DNA from: Homarus americanus
Lineage: Eukaryota; Arthropoda; Malacostraca; Decapoda; Nephropidae
Reading direction: 5' to 3'
DNA: 64,000 bases
NCBI RefSeq assembly: GCF_018991925.1
Contig: NW_024737068.1
Span: forward strand, 11,975,642-12,039,641
Shown: positions 9,626 to 21,499 of the stretch, piece after piece
Layout of the letters: every line of letters begins with the position of its first letter
Position numbering within the stretch: the first letter of the stretch is position 1
Made by a program: the position numbers and the translations under genes
Notes under the pieces: generated by a model
Seen by the model: only the letters and a program-made list of their open reading frames with translations
Database searches by the model: none
What the model was told of the DNA's origin: nothing

Positions 9626-10149
9626 AGAATACGCAGTAATGATCACAAGAGGTAGACGTGTGCAGCCAAAAGGATGTTTTGACTACCCCTTAGATTATTA
9701 TCAAGACATTAATACTTGTCTTGTGAAGAAACTAAGACTTAATGAACGGTGCTTAAAGACCCTGGCCGAGGAAGCACGTACAGTACATACATTAAAACAA
9801 CAACAGCTGCTCACAAAAAAGTGGGAAAATAAGGTTTAGAAGACGTTTTCTCGTTAAAAAAAAATTATGAAAATACTTCACATGGTGAAGAGAAGCTGAT
9901 GTAAGAAGCCAAAACAAATTACCCCCGGGGATTATTATCAAGACCCAAATACTGACCGAAAATACTGGTTGAAAAAACAAAAAACTTTACAAGTCATTTT
10001 CTCGTTAAAAATTTTGTGAGAATATTTTGTAAGTTTGTGGACCTAGCGGAGGGAAGCTGAGGTAAAAAAAGTACCAGTAAAAAGTGGGGGAAAAAAGTTG
10101 ATGTATGTAATTTGGAGTGAGTGGCTGTAGCCCTCTACTGGTCCCCAGC
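9626..10149. other. Decayed long-period duplication
   Basis: GATTATTATCAAGAC occurs at about 9695 and 9928, TTTTCTCGTTAAAAA at about 9845 and 10000, and GGTGAAGAGAAGCTGA is echoed by GCGGAGGGAAGCTGA. This implies a roughly 150-230 bp duplicated unit that has decayed. No gene. Confidence 0.4.
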
Positions 10150-10648
10150 AGGGATGGGGAGGAGGTGGAGGGAAGGTAGAGGAGTGGGAAGATGGCGGGG
10201 AGGGGAGGGGCGGAGGGGAAGGTGGTGGAGGGCGGAGTTGGGAGGGCGAAGTGACAAGGTGGAGGGTGGGAAGGTGGTGGGGTGGGGAGGTGGGTTGAAT
10301 GGGTAAAGAAATAAATAGAGGAGTCCTAGGAGGAGGAGGATTGAGGGTTAGGGGTTAGGTGAGAGGAAGGGGAACGAGGGAAGGAAGGGCGGAAGAGGTA
10401 AAGGAGAGACAGGAAGGAACGGAGGGGAAGAGGAGAGAGAAGGAGAGGCAAGGAGAGGGTAGAGGAGGAGAACTGGGAAGGGAGAGTGAAGGGAGGGAGG
10501 AGAGATTGTGGGAGAGAGGAGGGAACGGAGAGTATCTAATTGGGAGAAGACAGAAGGGAGAGGAAAGGGAGAGTGCATGGGATGGGTAAAGGGGGGGAGA
10601 GTGTATGGGAGAGGAAAGAGGAATGTGTGGGAGAGGGAAGAGAGAGTG
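10150..10648 (+). repeat. Polypurine tract, about 500 bp
   Basis: Almost uninterrupted A/G on the + strand (GGAGG, GAGAGGAA, GGGAGAG words), with a few pyrimidines around 10265-10330 and 10575-10640. It can form triplex or G-quadruplex structures. The pyrimidine strand gives spurious Pro/Ser/Leu frames over 100 codons long. Confidence 0.9.
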
Positions 10649-11309
10649 TATGTAACCCCTGCAATAGGTCTTGATATCTCCAGCACATCTGACAGTCTTT
10701 GACACTGATCCTTACCTTCTCACGGATTTTCCTCCTTAGTCACTTTAATTTCTTTTTTTCTATCTGGTCTCGGGGCACACCGTTATGGGCAGTGTGTTCT
10801 TTGTCAATTCTGGACTTTCTCTTGTATTATTAGACATTAATGATCTTCTTTAAGTAACAAATATCTAATCATGATGTACATGACTCAACCCTCTACAGAT
10901 CTTCACTCTGACTGTTATTGTCTCACCAGATGAAACTCTGAATGCCAGACAACAAACATCCTCATCTCTAAAGGAAGACTTCGTATGTATGGCTAAGCAT
11001 CCAACTTGGTTGCCTTTAAAATTATTAATACAAAATACGTAATATTTAGTTGTAGACATGATATTGTCCAATTCAACATATATTTCGTCAACACCATTAT
11101 CCCATCATCACACAGCATTGACATTATAAGCACCATCCTTACTTATGTTTTACTGTAACAAACTTCGTCTGAACTTTAGCTGCAACTGATTTAGCGAATG
11201 AAGTTTGGACTCACGTGCAGAGTCAGACTAAACTTTACCGATGAACAGTTTACAATCATTCTTGCAAGTCATGAATGCACCCTGAGGGAATACTGCTGTC
11301 ATCTGTGGT
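10649..11309. other. Unique DNA, no gene seen
   Basis: Nothing recognised on either strand. Confidence 0.5.
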
Positions 11310-11831
11310 TTTGGGGCACCGTGGGCAGGGTGTGGTGTCGGGGCACCGTGGGCAGGGTGTGGTGTCGGGGCACCGTGGGCACGGTGTGGTGTCGGGGCAC
11401 CGTGGGCTGGGTGTGGTGTTGGGGCATCGTGCTGGGTATGGTGTTGGGGCACCGTAAAGTGTGTGTGGTGTTGGGGCACCGTGGGCTGGGTGTGTTGTGC
11501 CGTGGGCTGGGTGTGGTGTTGGGCATCGTGGGCTGGGTGGTGTTGGGGCATCGTGGGCTGGGTGTGGTGGGGGCATCGTGGGCTGGGTGTGGTGTTGGGG
11601 CACCGTGGGCTGTGTGTTGGGGCACCGTGGGCTGGGTGTGTGTTAGGGCACCGTGGGCTGGGTGTGGTGTTGGGGCACCGTGGGCTGGGTGGTGTTGGGG
11701 AATCGTGGGCTGGGTGTGGTGTTGGGGCACCGTGGGCTGGGTGTGTTGGGGCACCGTGGGCTGGGTGTGTTGGGGAATCGTGGGCTGGGTGTGGTGTTGG
11801 GGCACCGTGGGCTGGGTGTGGTGTTGGTGCA
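11310..11831 (+). repeat. G-rich minisatellite, 27-bp unit
   Basis: Unit contains GGGGCACCGTGGGC(A/T)GGGTGT followed by GGTGTY, about 19-20 copies. The first three are exactly 27 bp apart; later ones have deletions. Each unit carries three or four G-runs, so the + strand has G-quadruplex potential. Open frames of up to 233 codons over it are repeat artefacts. Confidence 0.96.
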
Positions 11832-12009
11832 CTTCGTCTTCCTTATTTAGGGGAGAAAAGTCATCAAAACAATCAACAATCAATCACTTTACCATATAAC
11901 TTCCAGCACTGACCGCTCGTAGGGATAGCTCATGACTTTCTCTGTTCTATAGATATCCCCACAGTATGGTGTTCTGGTGACCTACGTCCTAGTAACAAAG
12001 ATACTACAC

Positions 12010-12692
12010 TCAAAGCGCCACCACCAAGCACACTCAATAGTACCACCACCAAGCACACTCAATAGTACCACCACCAAGCACACTAATAGTACCACCACAC
12101 ACACTCAATAGTACAACCACCAAGCACAATCAATATAGTACCACCAGGACACTCAATAGTACCACCACCAAGCACATCAATAGTGCCACCACCAACCACA
12201 CTCAATAGTACCACCACCAACCACACTCAATAGTACCACCACCAACCACACCAATAGTACCACCACCAACCACACTCAATAGTACCACCACCAACCACAC
12301 TCAATAGTGCCACCACCACACACTCAATAGTACAACCACCAAGCACAATCAATAGTACCACCACCAAGCACACTAATAGTACCACCACCAAGCACACTCA
12401 ATAGTACCACCACCAAGCACACTCAATAGTGCCACCACCAACCACACACTCAATAGTACCACCACCAACCACACTGCACGCACCACCAAGCACACTACAG
12501 TACCACCACCAACCACACTCAATAGTACCACCACCAAGCACACTAATAGTACCACCACCAAACACCTAATAGTACCACCACCAACCACACTCAATAGTAC
12601 CCACCAGGACACTCAATAGTACAACCACCAGGACACTCAATAGTACCACCACCAAGCACACTCAATAGTACCACCACCAAGCACACTCAACA
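12010..12692 (+). repeat. C-rich minisatellite, 25-bp unit
   Basis: Unit AATAGTACCACCACCAAGCA plus CACTC, about 27 copies with AAGCA/AACCA variants and small deletions. It begins after about 180 bp of unique DNA beyond the 27-bp array, and its polarity is C-rich on the + strand, opposite to that array. Confidence 0.96.
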
Positions 12693-12904
12693 GTGTGCAT
12701 CTGGAAGGACTCCGAAGGGCCCGTGATTTTTCAGTTGAAATTCCATTTTCCAGAACCTCTGACTACCTAAACTTATTAACACCCAGGACTAGCACTGTGT
12801 ACACCTCCCTGACACACAGTGTTTTACCTGCATCATATAACCTCCATCAGATCAGCTCTGCCTTCATCCAGTATCTTCAGTCTTCGGCAGGGAGACAGCT
12901 TTTT
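12693..12904. other. Unique DNA
   Basis: A 117-codon frame (12695-13048) crosses from here into a decayed repeat. No domain recognised. Confidence 0.4.
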
Positions 12905-13125
12905 ATTTATAAACAAAAATCATTTGTCCAGTTAACCACATATCAATTATCTTGGGTCAAATTAGCATACATTATCTTGGGTCCAGTTAATCATATTTTA
13001 AACATCTTGGTCCAGTTAACCAAATATAAAATATCACAGTTTAGTTAAGTGTATATATTTCAGTAAAGCAATTGTAGATTATCTTGGGTTCCAGGTAACC
13101 AAATATGGGTTATCTTGGAGCAGGA
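12905..13125 (+). repeat. Degraded repeat, TTATCTTGGGTCCAGTTAAC motif
   Basis: The words ATTATCTTGGGT, CCAGTTAACCA and AAATAT recur four to five times at roughly 35-60 bp intervals with heavy divergence. An old minisatellite. Confidence 0.7.
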
Positions 13126-14424
13126 TGGTTCAGAGGACTCGGTTAATTATAGTGGATGTATAAGGGATCTTCAGATTAATTAAAGACTTTTTGTCAACAC
13201 AGTATTAGAGATCACGACAACAAAAACTAGAGACGTCCCCTCAGTGCTGTGTAAATAATATTATACCATGAAGCACACGTGAACTGACTATTTAAAAAGC
13301 ACAAAAATTTTCATTAACTTTGTGAATTTTTAAGAGTGGTGAACAACATATTCATTGTGGTGATTAAACCAGCGTGGCGATGTGAAAACCAGTCTTGCTG
13401 GTAATGAATACATGTGTGTGTGTGTGTGTGTGTGTGTTATAAACAGACATTTTTGACGAAGTTTACAATTTTAGGATCAGGAAGCATTCGCGTTTTTGTA
13501 CAGTAAATGTTTCCTAAGTGACACTCAGTAGGTACATATTTCTGAAGTATTTAACTCAAATAGTTCAGGTCTCTGCGGTAAATTTAATACCAGTATACGA
13601 ACAATCACCAGCGCCTGCAGGGGTCTTCGTCTATTCTCCAGAACAGGCTTAAAAAAACGATTCTTCGCCCGCCGTCTGCCAGTGATGATGGCGGTCTTGT
13701 GACACGAGCATAATACTGTTTCACGGCGATGGTTGTGTCAAAAGTTTTCAAGTCACATTAGAAAAACAAAAGAATCTGAAAGTAAAAATATCGAAAGTAA
13801 ACCGATAACCTTTTTATAACTATCAAAATAATAGGGTAATTATTGTTTTCCCAAGAAGAGACCAGGAAAATATCTGCTTGGAATTTGGGCCGGAGTATTT
13901 ACTGTAACTGTATCACCATGTAAATTATAAATGAACATATGGATAATAATTAAAAAATATGTATAACTGCAAATATGGATACAAATTAGAATTACAAAAA
14001 ATATATTTATACGAAATACACCAAATAACTTTTAAAGAGATGAATCGTAAAACATCAGATGCAGACAAAATGTTTGCACAAATTACGGTAATAATATATT
14101 GGCGAGAAAGATACTATTACCGTCATACATTGCCTATTACTTTTACCGGGAATATTAGCTACGGTTATTAAGAGAATATTTTCTGATGATTACGTCGGAA
14201 ACATCGACTAGGGCTGGAACATCAGCTGTGAACTTTAACAAGAACATGTTTTCGTGGGAAAATCACTGAGAATCACCAATATGAAAATATTTAATTTGTA
14301 ATTTATGTAATTGCTTTCTACTCTGTCCGGAAATGTTAATTAACCGTATGCGATTACCTAAACGCTAAGACTGTATAAAGAATTAACAGTAAGTGTTGTA
14401 TAGTGGTGCTGGAGAAGTTTGTTT

Positions 14425-14427
<3 letters not shown>
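13126..14427. other. AT-rich unique DNA, no gene seen
   Basis: Contains a (TG)n at about 13413-13437 and a CpG-bearing patch at 13600-13740. A 70-codon frame (13959-14171) is Lys/Tyr-rich with no domain. Nothing else recognised. Confidence 0.5.
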
Positions 14428-14488
<61 letters not shown>

Positions 14489-14512
14489 TAATAATAATAA
14501 TGATAAAAATAA
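14428..14512. repeat. (TAA)n microsatellite
   Basis: About 25 units with A-rich interruptions towards the right end. Confidence 0.95.
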
Positions 14513-14880
14513 GAAGACAACGGCTTATTAAGAAAAGTTTGCAGTCAAAGGCTGAAAATTCACACTGAACAGAAAGAACACGAATTGTATAATTAAGGTG
14601 ACATGGTGGGGGGGGGGGTCATTAAACAAACTCTTTCAGTGCAAAAAGAGAAGGAAACATGGAGATGAACATACAAGTTAACGACGATTTGATAATTTCC
14701 TCAGTGGTTGGAAAGGGGACTGGACTTACTATATATAGCCCTGATGATACAGCTGTGCATGGTGTTGAATAGCTGCACGAAGACGAGGAATCGTTCTGAG
14801 ATATATGTGTGTGTAAGGAGAGCCAACTATTATCTACTTGTGTCATGTTGAACTGACACATAGCATAGGACGGACACATA
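14513..14880. other. Unique DNA with a poly-G run
   Basis: A run of 12 consecutive G at about 14607-14618. Otherwise unremarkable. Confidence 0.5.
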
Positions 14881-15140
14881 CTGTTTATCCTCTCCAACCA
14901 AAGAAAAAGAAGAAGAAACACAAACAAGATAATGAGAAATAAACAGAAAAAAAGGAGGTGGAGAACGAGAAAAGATGATGAAGATGGAAAAGAGAAGAAG
15001 GTGATAAAGAAGAACAAGAAAGAATAAGACGAAAATGAATAGCAAGAAATAAGAAGAAGCAAAAGAGAAGAAAAAGAAGAATAAGGAATAACAAGACGAA
15101 AGAAGAAAGTAGAAGGACACGAAGAAAATAACAATAAAAA
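14881..15140 (+). repeat. GAA/AAG-rich purine tract
   Basis: Degenerate AAGAAGAA and GAAAAAGA words, about 85-90% purine on the + strand. Ser/Phe/Leu frames on the minus strand (up to 170 codons) are composition artefacts. Confidence 0.85.
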
Positions 15141-15840
15141 AGACGCAAATAGTAAATATATCTACCAAATTCCACCTTTTCTCTCACTTACACTGAGGTA
15201 GAGATTGTAGGAAAAAGTTACAGGAAAAAATCACAAGGTCGGGAAAAAAAAACTCACTGGACAATAGATTATAAGGAAAGGTAACATTATTGTTTCAGTC
15301 ATCCACCTATTTGGAACCTAACCTAAATTAACCGGTAAAAATCACATACACTCTTCTCAAATGCAACCTACACCTAACCAAACGCAAACCTAACCTATCC
15401 TAACCTACTAAAATTCGCTGGATGACCAAAACGATAATAATGCCTACGTAAAGTAAAAGAAAAAAATAGCAGGCAAAAAGTCATTGGAAAAAAATTAGGT
15501 AAAAAAATTACATGAAAAAAAATAAAGGTAAATGCGTCACGGGAAAATAGTCATAAACCAAACCTAATTTTTTTTTTTAAGCTTCTTCGAAATAATCATC
15601 TATATCCCCACTTTTTTCCCACTGGACAAAATCCCATCAATTTCCCATCGGACAAAAATCCTCACCCCAAAATATTCAAATGGACAGAATCCCACCAGTT
15701 TATTTCTCTTGAAGTCCGAACACCCAGCTGTCATGTTGGTCGGGAATAAGCCTAGTCAGTGCCAAAGTGTTCGGAATCAATGATAGTAATGTTCGGATTT
15801 GTAACTTCTTGGTGTTCGAGGTGTTAGGACTGGCGACTTG
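15141..15840. other. AT-rich DNA with CCTAA-like and loose motif repeats
   Basis: CCTAACCT words at about 15317-15405 resemble interstitial telomere-like patches. At 15600-15700 TCCCACTGGACAAAATCCC-type words repeat three times in decayed form. No gene. Confidence 0.45.
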
Positions 15841-16285
15841 TTGGTGTTCGAATTAGTGACTGTTGGTGGTGTTCGAATTAGTGACTGTTGGTGGTGTTCG
15901 AATTAGTGACTGTTGTTGGTGTTTGAATAAATGAATGTTGTTGGTGTTCGAATAAATGAATGTTGTTGGTGTTGGTGTTCGAATAAATGAATGTTGATGG
16001 TGTTCAAAATTAGTGACTGTTGTTGGTGTTGGTGTTCGAATAAATGAATGTTGTTGGTGTTCGAATAAATGAATGTTGTTGGTGTTGGTGTTCGAATAAA
16101 TGAATGTTGATGGTGTTGGTGTTCGAATAAATGAATGTTGATGGTGTTCAAATTAGTGACTGTTGTTGATGTTCGAATAAGTGAATGTTGTTGGTGTTCA
16201 GATAAATGAATGTTGATGGTGTTGGTGTTCAAATTAGTGACTGTTGTTGATGTTCGAATAAGTGAATGTTGTTGGTGTTCGAATT
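15841..16285 (+). repeat. Minisatellite, about 24-30 bp units
   Basis: Alternating variants of GGTGTTCGAATAAATGAATG with TTG(T/A)TG spacers and GTGTTCAAATTAGTGACTG. Units are shuffled in a mixed order, not strictly alternating. Minus-strand frames rich in Asn/Thr/His are artefacts. Confidence 0.93.
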
Positions 16286-16439
16286 CGTTAATATTGTTCT
16301 TCGAAATCGTTCAGGATGTGTTCATGTCTGGGTTCAGTTCGATGACACTGCGTTCGGAGTGGATAATGTTTGTATTGTAAATCAAGTCCACTAAGACTGT
16401 GCCCGAATTCGGTGTTCGAAATGGGAAGTTAGGTGATAA

Positions 16440-17150
16440 CATAAGAACATATGAAAATAAGGAGTCTGCAATAGGCCGGTTGGCCTGTGCATGGCAGCTC
16501 CTGTCGAGAGTTACTACCACTCTCTATCATCCATGAATCTATCCAGCCTCCTTTTGAAACTTTCCAGCGTTCCAGCACTTACTACAAAGTTGCTAAGCTT
16601 GTTCCACTCGTCCACCACCCTATTTGTGAACCAGTTTCTTCCTATCTCCTCCTAAACCTAAACTTATCCAACTTAAATCCATTGCTCCGAGTCCTATCCT
16701 GCTCGGATATAAAACTTTATCTACAGCCCTTGATTCCTTTCACCCCTTAAATACTTCTATCATGTCTCCCCACACTCTTCGTCTTTCTAGGGAATGCAAG
16801 TTTAGTTTCTTTAACCTATCCTGATATGGAAGGTTTCTAAGTCGGAATCATTTTCGTCATTCTTCGCTGCACCGACTCTAGTGAATTCATATCCATTCTA
16901 TAATAAGGCACCAGAACTGAACCGCATAATCGAGGTGCGGCCTGACTAGCGCAAGATATAGTTGCAATAAGACCTCTGCACTCTTATTACTTACACTTCT
17001 AGATATAAAACCCAATACTCTGTTTGCCTTATTTCGAACATTAACACTGTTTTCTAGGCCGTAGGTCCAGGCTTACAAGTACCCCTAGGTCTCTTTCACA
17101 AATCGACTTCTCTAGGTTGATGTTGTTAAGGCTGTATACATTGACAAGTG
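16440..17150 (-). mobile_element. CR1/Jockey-type LINE, 3' end, 5'-truncated
   Basis: Minus-strand remnant of a non-LTR retrotransposon ORF2. From high to low coordinates: EKSICERDLGVLVS (about 17110-17070), VRNKANRVLGFISRSVSNKS (about 17040-16980), a VRPHLDYAVQFW block (about 16950-16920), MNSLESVQRRMTKMIP (about 16890-16850), YQDRLKKLNLHSLERRR and VWGDMIEVFKG (about 16830-16750), then RNWFTNRVVDEWNKLSNFVV and SFKRRLDRFMDDREW, stopping at 16514-16516. This order is the canonical C-terminal thumb/tail of CR1-Jockey reverse transcriptases. Several frameshifts make it a pseudogene. The 3' end is near AACATAAGAACATATG at about 16440. Confidence 0.9.
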
Positions 17151-17680
17151 ATGCTAGTACTCGAAGTCGGGTGTTGGTCGTGTTTGGAAATCGGATATTA
17201 TTATAATTATTAGGAATTAGGCGCTAAAAGAACTTGGAATGGTGGGAGTCGGGGTGTTTGACTGTTCGGAATCGGATGAATGGTTCTCCAAGGCGATATC
17301 GGTTTATATACCGGTATGTGGCCAAGATTCCATTACTAACTTTCCGATCGACCGACCGAGTTTCTAGCGGGAGTTTGATTTCGATAATGGAATAATGAGA
17401 GGTGGGGTCGGTCATTATCCGGTCAGAGAAGTGAGTGAGCGCGTCCGGAGTAGCAGGTCAGAGTGACCGGTGAGTGACGGACAATTCTGGGGGCTGCCGG
17501 TGAGTGACGGACGTGTTGCCAACCTGACACTTCATTGTTTACTGTTTGGTGGTGTCAATAAAGCTCGATTATACACGCTATTTGGCCAGGTAGGAGGGTG
17601 GGGTCGAGCCCTCATTCCCGGTCACTGTTTTGCCGTCCTATATCTCTTAAAAAATCGTGAATCTGTTACACTTTGATGGA
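17151..17680. other. Unique CpG-containing DNA
   Basis: Moderately CpG-rich. GGTGAGTGACGGAC is repeated at about 17470 and 17500. A 68-codon and a 63-codon frame have no recognisable domain. Confidence 0.45.
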
Positions 17681-17689
17681 GTAAATTTC

Positions 17690-17870
17690 CTTTGAAATCT
17701 TGGAAAAACGAGACGAGTCTTCGGAGGCTACCCCGTCCTCCGACCCTCCATTTTGCCAGGGTTTTTTCCCTCGAGTCAGTGGACCAATCAGAGCGTCGTA
17801 CGCGCCTGCTGGCTGATGGTGATGACGTCACACGACTCCGCCTACTCACCACTTCCCCTTCACTGAGGGT
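17690..17870. promoter_or_regulatory. Promoter-like patch: CCAAT box and CRE
   Basis: CCAAT at 17784-17788 (in GGACCAATCAGAGCG) and a perfect palindromic CRE TGACGTCA at 17823-17830, 35 bp later, in CpG-containing sequence. CCAAT boxes bind NF-Y and CREs bind CREB/ATF dimers. No TATA or coding exon follows, so gene association is unknown. Confidence 0.35.
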
Positions 17871-19057
17871 CGAGGCGCTGATTCACAATATGTACGTCCC
17901 TTTAAAACAAATTTATGAGCGGTGTATAATTATGTAATATTCTCTACTTAGAGGGACCGGCCTTCACCTCTTTCCGCCGGTGGTCAAATGATGCAGATCA
18001 GTCCCGGGGATGGTGGCTAAACTGACAGTGAAGCCGTAAATAATTGTTATCTTACGTCTGGCAGTAATTGACCACAAAGTGCGGGGGCAACACTTCAATT
18101 TTAAAATAATAACATTTGCATGCATTACCTGGTGTACATGTTTACCGCCGGAGTTTAGGTCGCATATTTAAATATGTTTGTGTCAGAGGCTAAAAGGTTG
18201 AGAGGAGGAGGACTTTAAAAATTACTGTCGTGCATTAAGAGGTTAATTGTAGCTTATACACGGAAATTTCACGGTCAATAGATTATTGACGACATATATT
18301 TCTCCTTTAAAAATACCTTGAAACATTTCCAGACATTGAAATCAAATTATCCATACTGCTTATAGAGTAAAAGAGGAAGAATAATAATGTTAAGTGATAC
18401 AAACAATGAAAGGTGTGTCGTTACCTACAGTTAGTGGTCGTGCCCTTGGCAGCGGGGTGAGGCTCCTGCACCAGCCCGGCTCCAACCTCTCACAAAGTCT
18501 CGGACACTTCCATTAGTTTTCGATTTCGTTCCCGTTACTTTTTTTTTTTTTTGGTCGACAAAGTTGTTTCTTCGGAAAACCCATAAATGGTTTATCCATG
18601 ACTCACTTGTTAGTACAGAGCGGGCGTCGCGACCATACACAAGGACCTGAAACAAACACACCTGTTGTTATAGATGAAATGAAGAATACATGTGAACACA
18701 AACAGTTCCAGTGTATACGACAGACAAGACGCGAAGCCACAGCATCAGGAGCATTTCAGCACCTTCTTCATAATTTCTTTATAGTACTGTGAAGCGAGGC
18801 TGGTGTCCCCGCCGGCTATGGGTGACCGGTAATTGTTTTATGCAGAGGAGAATGAGCTTTTTTTTTGTGGGCGTAATTACTGTACAAGGACGGCTAAGGT
18901 TCCATAGTTCCTCTTGTCCTGACAGGATGTGATTTTCATACAAATTCGGCATCAGCGAAATGTTTTCTACTGATTAAAATGTTGTTGCAAGTGTAACATA
19001 TTATTCCTGTTTTATAATTATACAGTATATACTAAAATAATTGTCTGGAGAAGATTA
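17871..19057. other. Unique DNA, no gene seen
   Basis: Includes a poly-T run at 18540 and a 64-codon frame at 18598-18792 without recognisable features. Confidence 0.5.
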
Positions 19058-20460
19058 AAACGGTAAGTGGATGGATGAGTGGGTGAGGGAGGGTGAGTGA
19101 CAGGTTGAGGGTGTGGGTGAGTGATAGGTTGAGAGAGTGGGTGAGGTGGGGATGAGTGACAGGTTGAGAGTGTGGGTGAGGGAGGGTGAGTGACAGGTTG
19201 AGGGTGTGGGTGAGTGAGGATGAATAACACGTTGAGAGTGTAGGTGAGTAGGTGGGGGGTGAGTGACAGGTTGAGGGGTGTGGGTGAGGGACGATGAGAC
19301 AGGTTGAGGGGTGTGGATGAGGGGTGGGTGAGGGACGATGAGTGACAGGTTGAGGGGTGTGATGAGTGGGTGAGTGACAGGTTGGAGGGTGTGGATGAGT
19401 GGGTGAGTGACAGGTTGAGGGTGTGGCTGAGTGGGTGGGGGGAGATTGAGAGACAGGTTGAGGTGTGGGTGAGGAGGATGTGTAACAGGTTGAGGGGTGG
19501 GTGAGAGGAGAGGATGTACAGGTTGAGGGTGGGTGAGGAGGATGTGTAACAGGTTGGAGGGTGTGGGTGAGAGAGGATGTGTAACAGGTTGAGGTGTGGG
19601 TGAGGGGGGATGTGTAACAGGTTGAGGGGTGTGGGTGAGGGAGGATGTGTAACAGGTTGAGGGGTGTGGGGTGAGGGAGGATGTAACAGGTTGAGGTGTG
19701 GGTGAGGGGGGATGTGTAACAGGTTGAGGGTGGGTGAGGGAGGATGTAAACAGGTTGAGGGTGTGGGTGAGGGAGGATGTGTAACAGGTTGAGGGGTGTG
19801 GGTGAGGGGGATGTGTAACAGGTTGAGGGTGTGGGTGAGGGAGGATGTGTAACAGGTTGAGGGTGTGGGTGAGGGGGATGTGTAACAGGTTGAGGGTGTG
19901 GGTGAGGGGGGATGTAACAGGTTGAGGTGTGGGTGAGGGGGATGTGTAACAGGTTGAGGGGTGTGGGTGAGGGGATGTGTAACAGGTGTGGGGAGGGGAT
20001 GTGTAACTGGAGGGGTGTGGGTGAGGGAGGATGTGTAACAGGTTGAGGTGTGTGGGTGAGGGGGATGTGTAACAGGTTGAGGGTGTGGGTGAGAGGATGT
20101 GTAACAGGTTGAGGGGTGTGGGGTGGAGGGGGGATGTGTAACAGGTTGAGGGTGTGGGTGAGGGAGGATGTGTAACAGGTTGGAGGGTGTGGGTGAGGGG
20201 GGGATGTAACAGGTTGAGGGTGTGGGTGGAGGGGGATGTGTAACAGGTTGAGGGTGTGGGTGAGGGGGATGTGTAACAGGTTGAGGGAGGGGTGAGGAGG
20301 ATGTAACAGGTTGAGGGTGTGGGTGAGGGGGATGTGTAACAGGTTGAGGGTGTGGGGTGAGGGGGGATGTAACAGGTTGAGGTGTGGGTGAGGGGATGTA
20401 ACTGGTTGAGGGGTGTGGGTGAGGGGGATGTGTAACAGGTTGAGGGTGGGTGAGGGAGAA
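19058..20460 (+). repeat. G-rich minisatellite, about 33-35 bp unit, about 40 copies
   Basis: Unit core GTGTAACAGGTTGAGGGTGT followed by GGGTGAGGGRGGAT. At the left end (19058-19460) units carry GAGTGACAGGTTGAGG instead of GTGTAACAGG, so two subfamilies are arranged in blocks. Indels in G-runs are frequent. Minus-strand frames of over 500 codons (His/Pro/Ser/Thr-rich) result from the C-rich strand lacking stops. Confidence 0.96.
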
Positions 20461-21150
20461 TGGGTGACAATTTGAGGGTGGGTGAGTGGGTGAGGGAGGG
20501 TGAGTGTGTGGGTGAGGGAGGGTGAGTGAATGGGTGAGATGGTGAGTGTGGGAGAGTGGGTGAGGGGAGGGTGGAGTGTGTGTGGGGTGGTGAGTGACAA
20601 GGATGTAGGTGGGGTGAAATGGGTGACAGGGTATGGGAAGCAGGGTGGATGACAGAGTGTGGGTGTGGGAAGCAGGTGGGCGAACAGGTGTGGGAATCAG
20701 GGTGGGTGACAGGGGGCTTATGATTAGCTAACAGGGACTGGGTGGCAGGGTAAGGATTTAGGTGGATGATCAGCAAGACGGTTTGTAAGTGGGTGAGTAA
20801 CAGAGGGGTTGGGTGAATCAGTGACAGTTGGGTTGGGTGGGTGAGTGGCAGTAGAAGTGGGTGGATGAATGATAGTGGGGGTGTGTGAGTGACAGTGGGG
20901 ATGTGAGTGACAGTGAGGGTGGGTGTGTGAGTAACAGTGGGAGTGTTTTAGTGACAGTGGGGATGTGTGTGACAGTGAGGGTGGGTGTGTGAGTAACAGT
21001 GGAGGTGAGTGGCAGTGGGTGTTTGTATGACAGTGGGGTGGATGAGTGACACTGGGATTAGGTGACTGAATGGGGGTGGTTGGGTGAGTAACAATGGGGG
21101 CGTGGGAGTGGGGGTGTGCGAGTGACAGGGGAAGTGGGTGGATATGAATG
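20461..21150 (+). repeat. Degenerate G-rich array related to the preceding one
   Basis: GTGGGTGAGTGACAGTGGG-type words recur at about 20-35 bp without a fixed period. It appears to be the decayed flank of the 19.1-20.5 kb array. Confidence 0.8.
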
Positions 21151-21171
21151 ACACACACACACAAACACAAG

Positions 21172-21204
<33 letters not shown>

Positions 21205-21237
21205 GAACACACGCACATGCTCTTAAACACACACACA
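21151..21237. repeat. (CA)n microsatellite
   Basis: (CA)n with several AAGAACACA interruptions, about 85 bp. Confidence 0.97.
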
Positions 21238-21334
21238 ATTAGGGTGAGTTTTTAGCACTATACCCGGTAATTTCCCCGAGATGAGTAAGAATCACACAAG
21301 TTGAGTGGCGCTCGTCTTCACAGTCCTTCTGTGG

Positions 21335-21410
21335 TCGACCAATGGCGGGCGTGCTTGCTGCTGATTGGCGGGTGAATGCGTAATAATGTGCAACGCCTCG
21401 CCAATCGCCC
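21335..21410. promoter_or_regulatory. Cluster of three CCAAT boxes
   Basis: CCAAT at 21339-21343, inverted (ATTGG) at 21364-21368 and CCAAT at 21401-21405, each next to GGCGGG or CGCCC, within 67 bp. NF-Y type clusters of this spacing occur in promoters. No start site or exon was identified next to it. Confidence 0.35.
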
Positions 21411-21499
21411 TGCCTGTCCTTCAATTAAATGCTCAATCTTTCCATTGTGTCATGCGGCTTCCTCACGCCCTAGGTCATGAACCGTGCAACCACGACCTA

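Noticed and set aside
11198..11912. 233-codon Gly/Trp/Cys/Val frame
   Set aside because: Periodic with the 27-bp minisatellite and disrupted by indels between units.
19032..20776. Minus-strand open frames of 522 and 573 codons, His/Pro/Ser/Thr/Leu-rich
   Set aside because: They lie entirely in the complementary strand of the 33-35 bp G-rich minisatellite. Two frames are open at once and the content follows the DNA period, so they are repeat artefacts.
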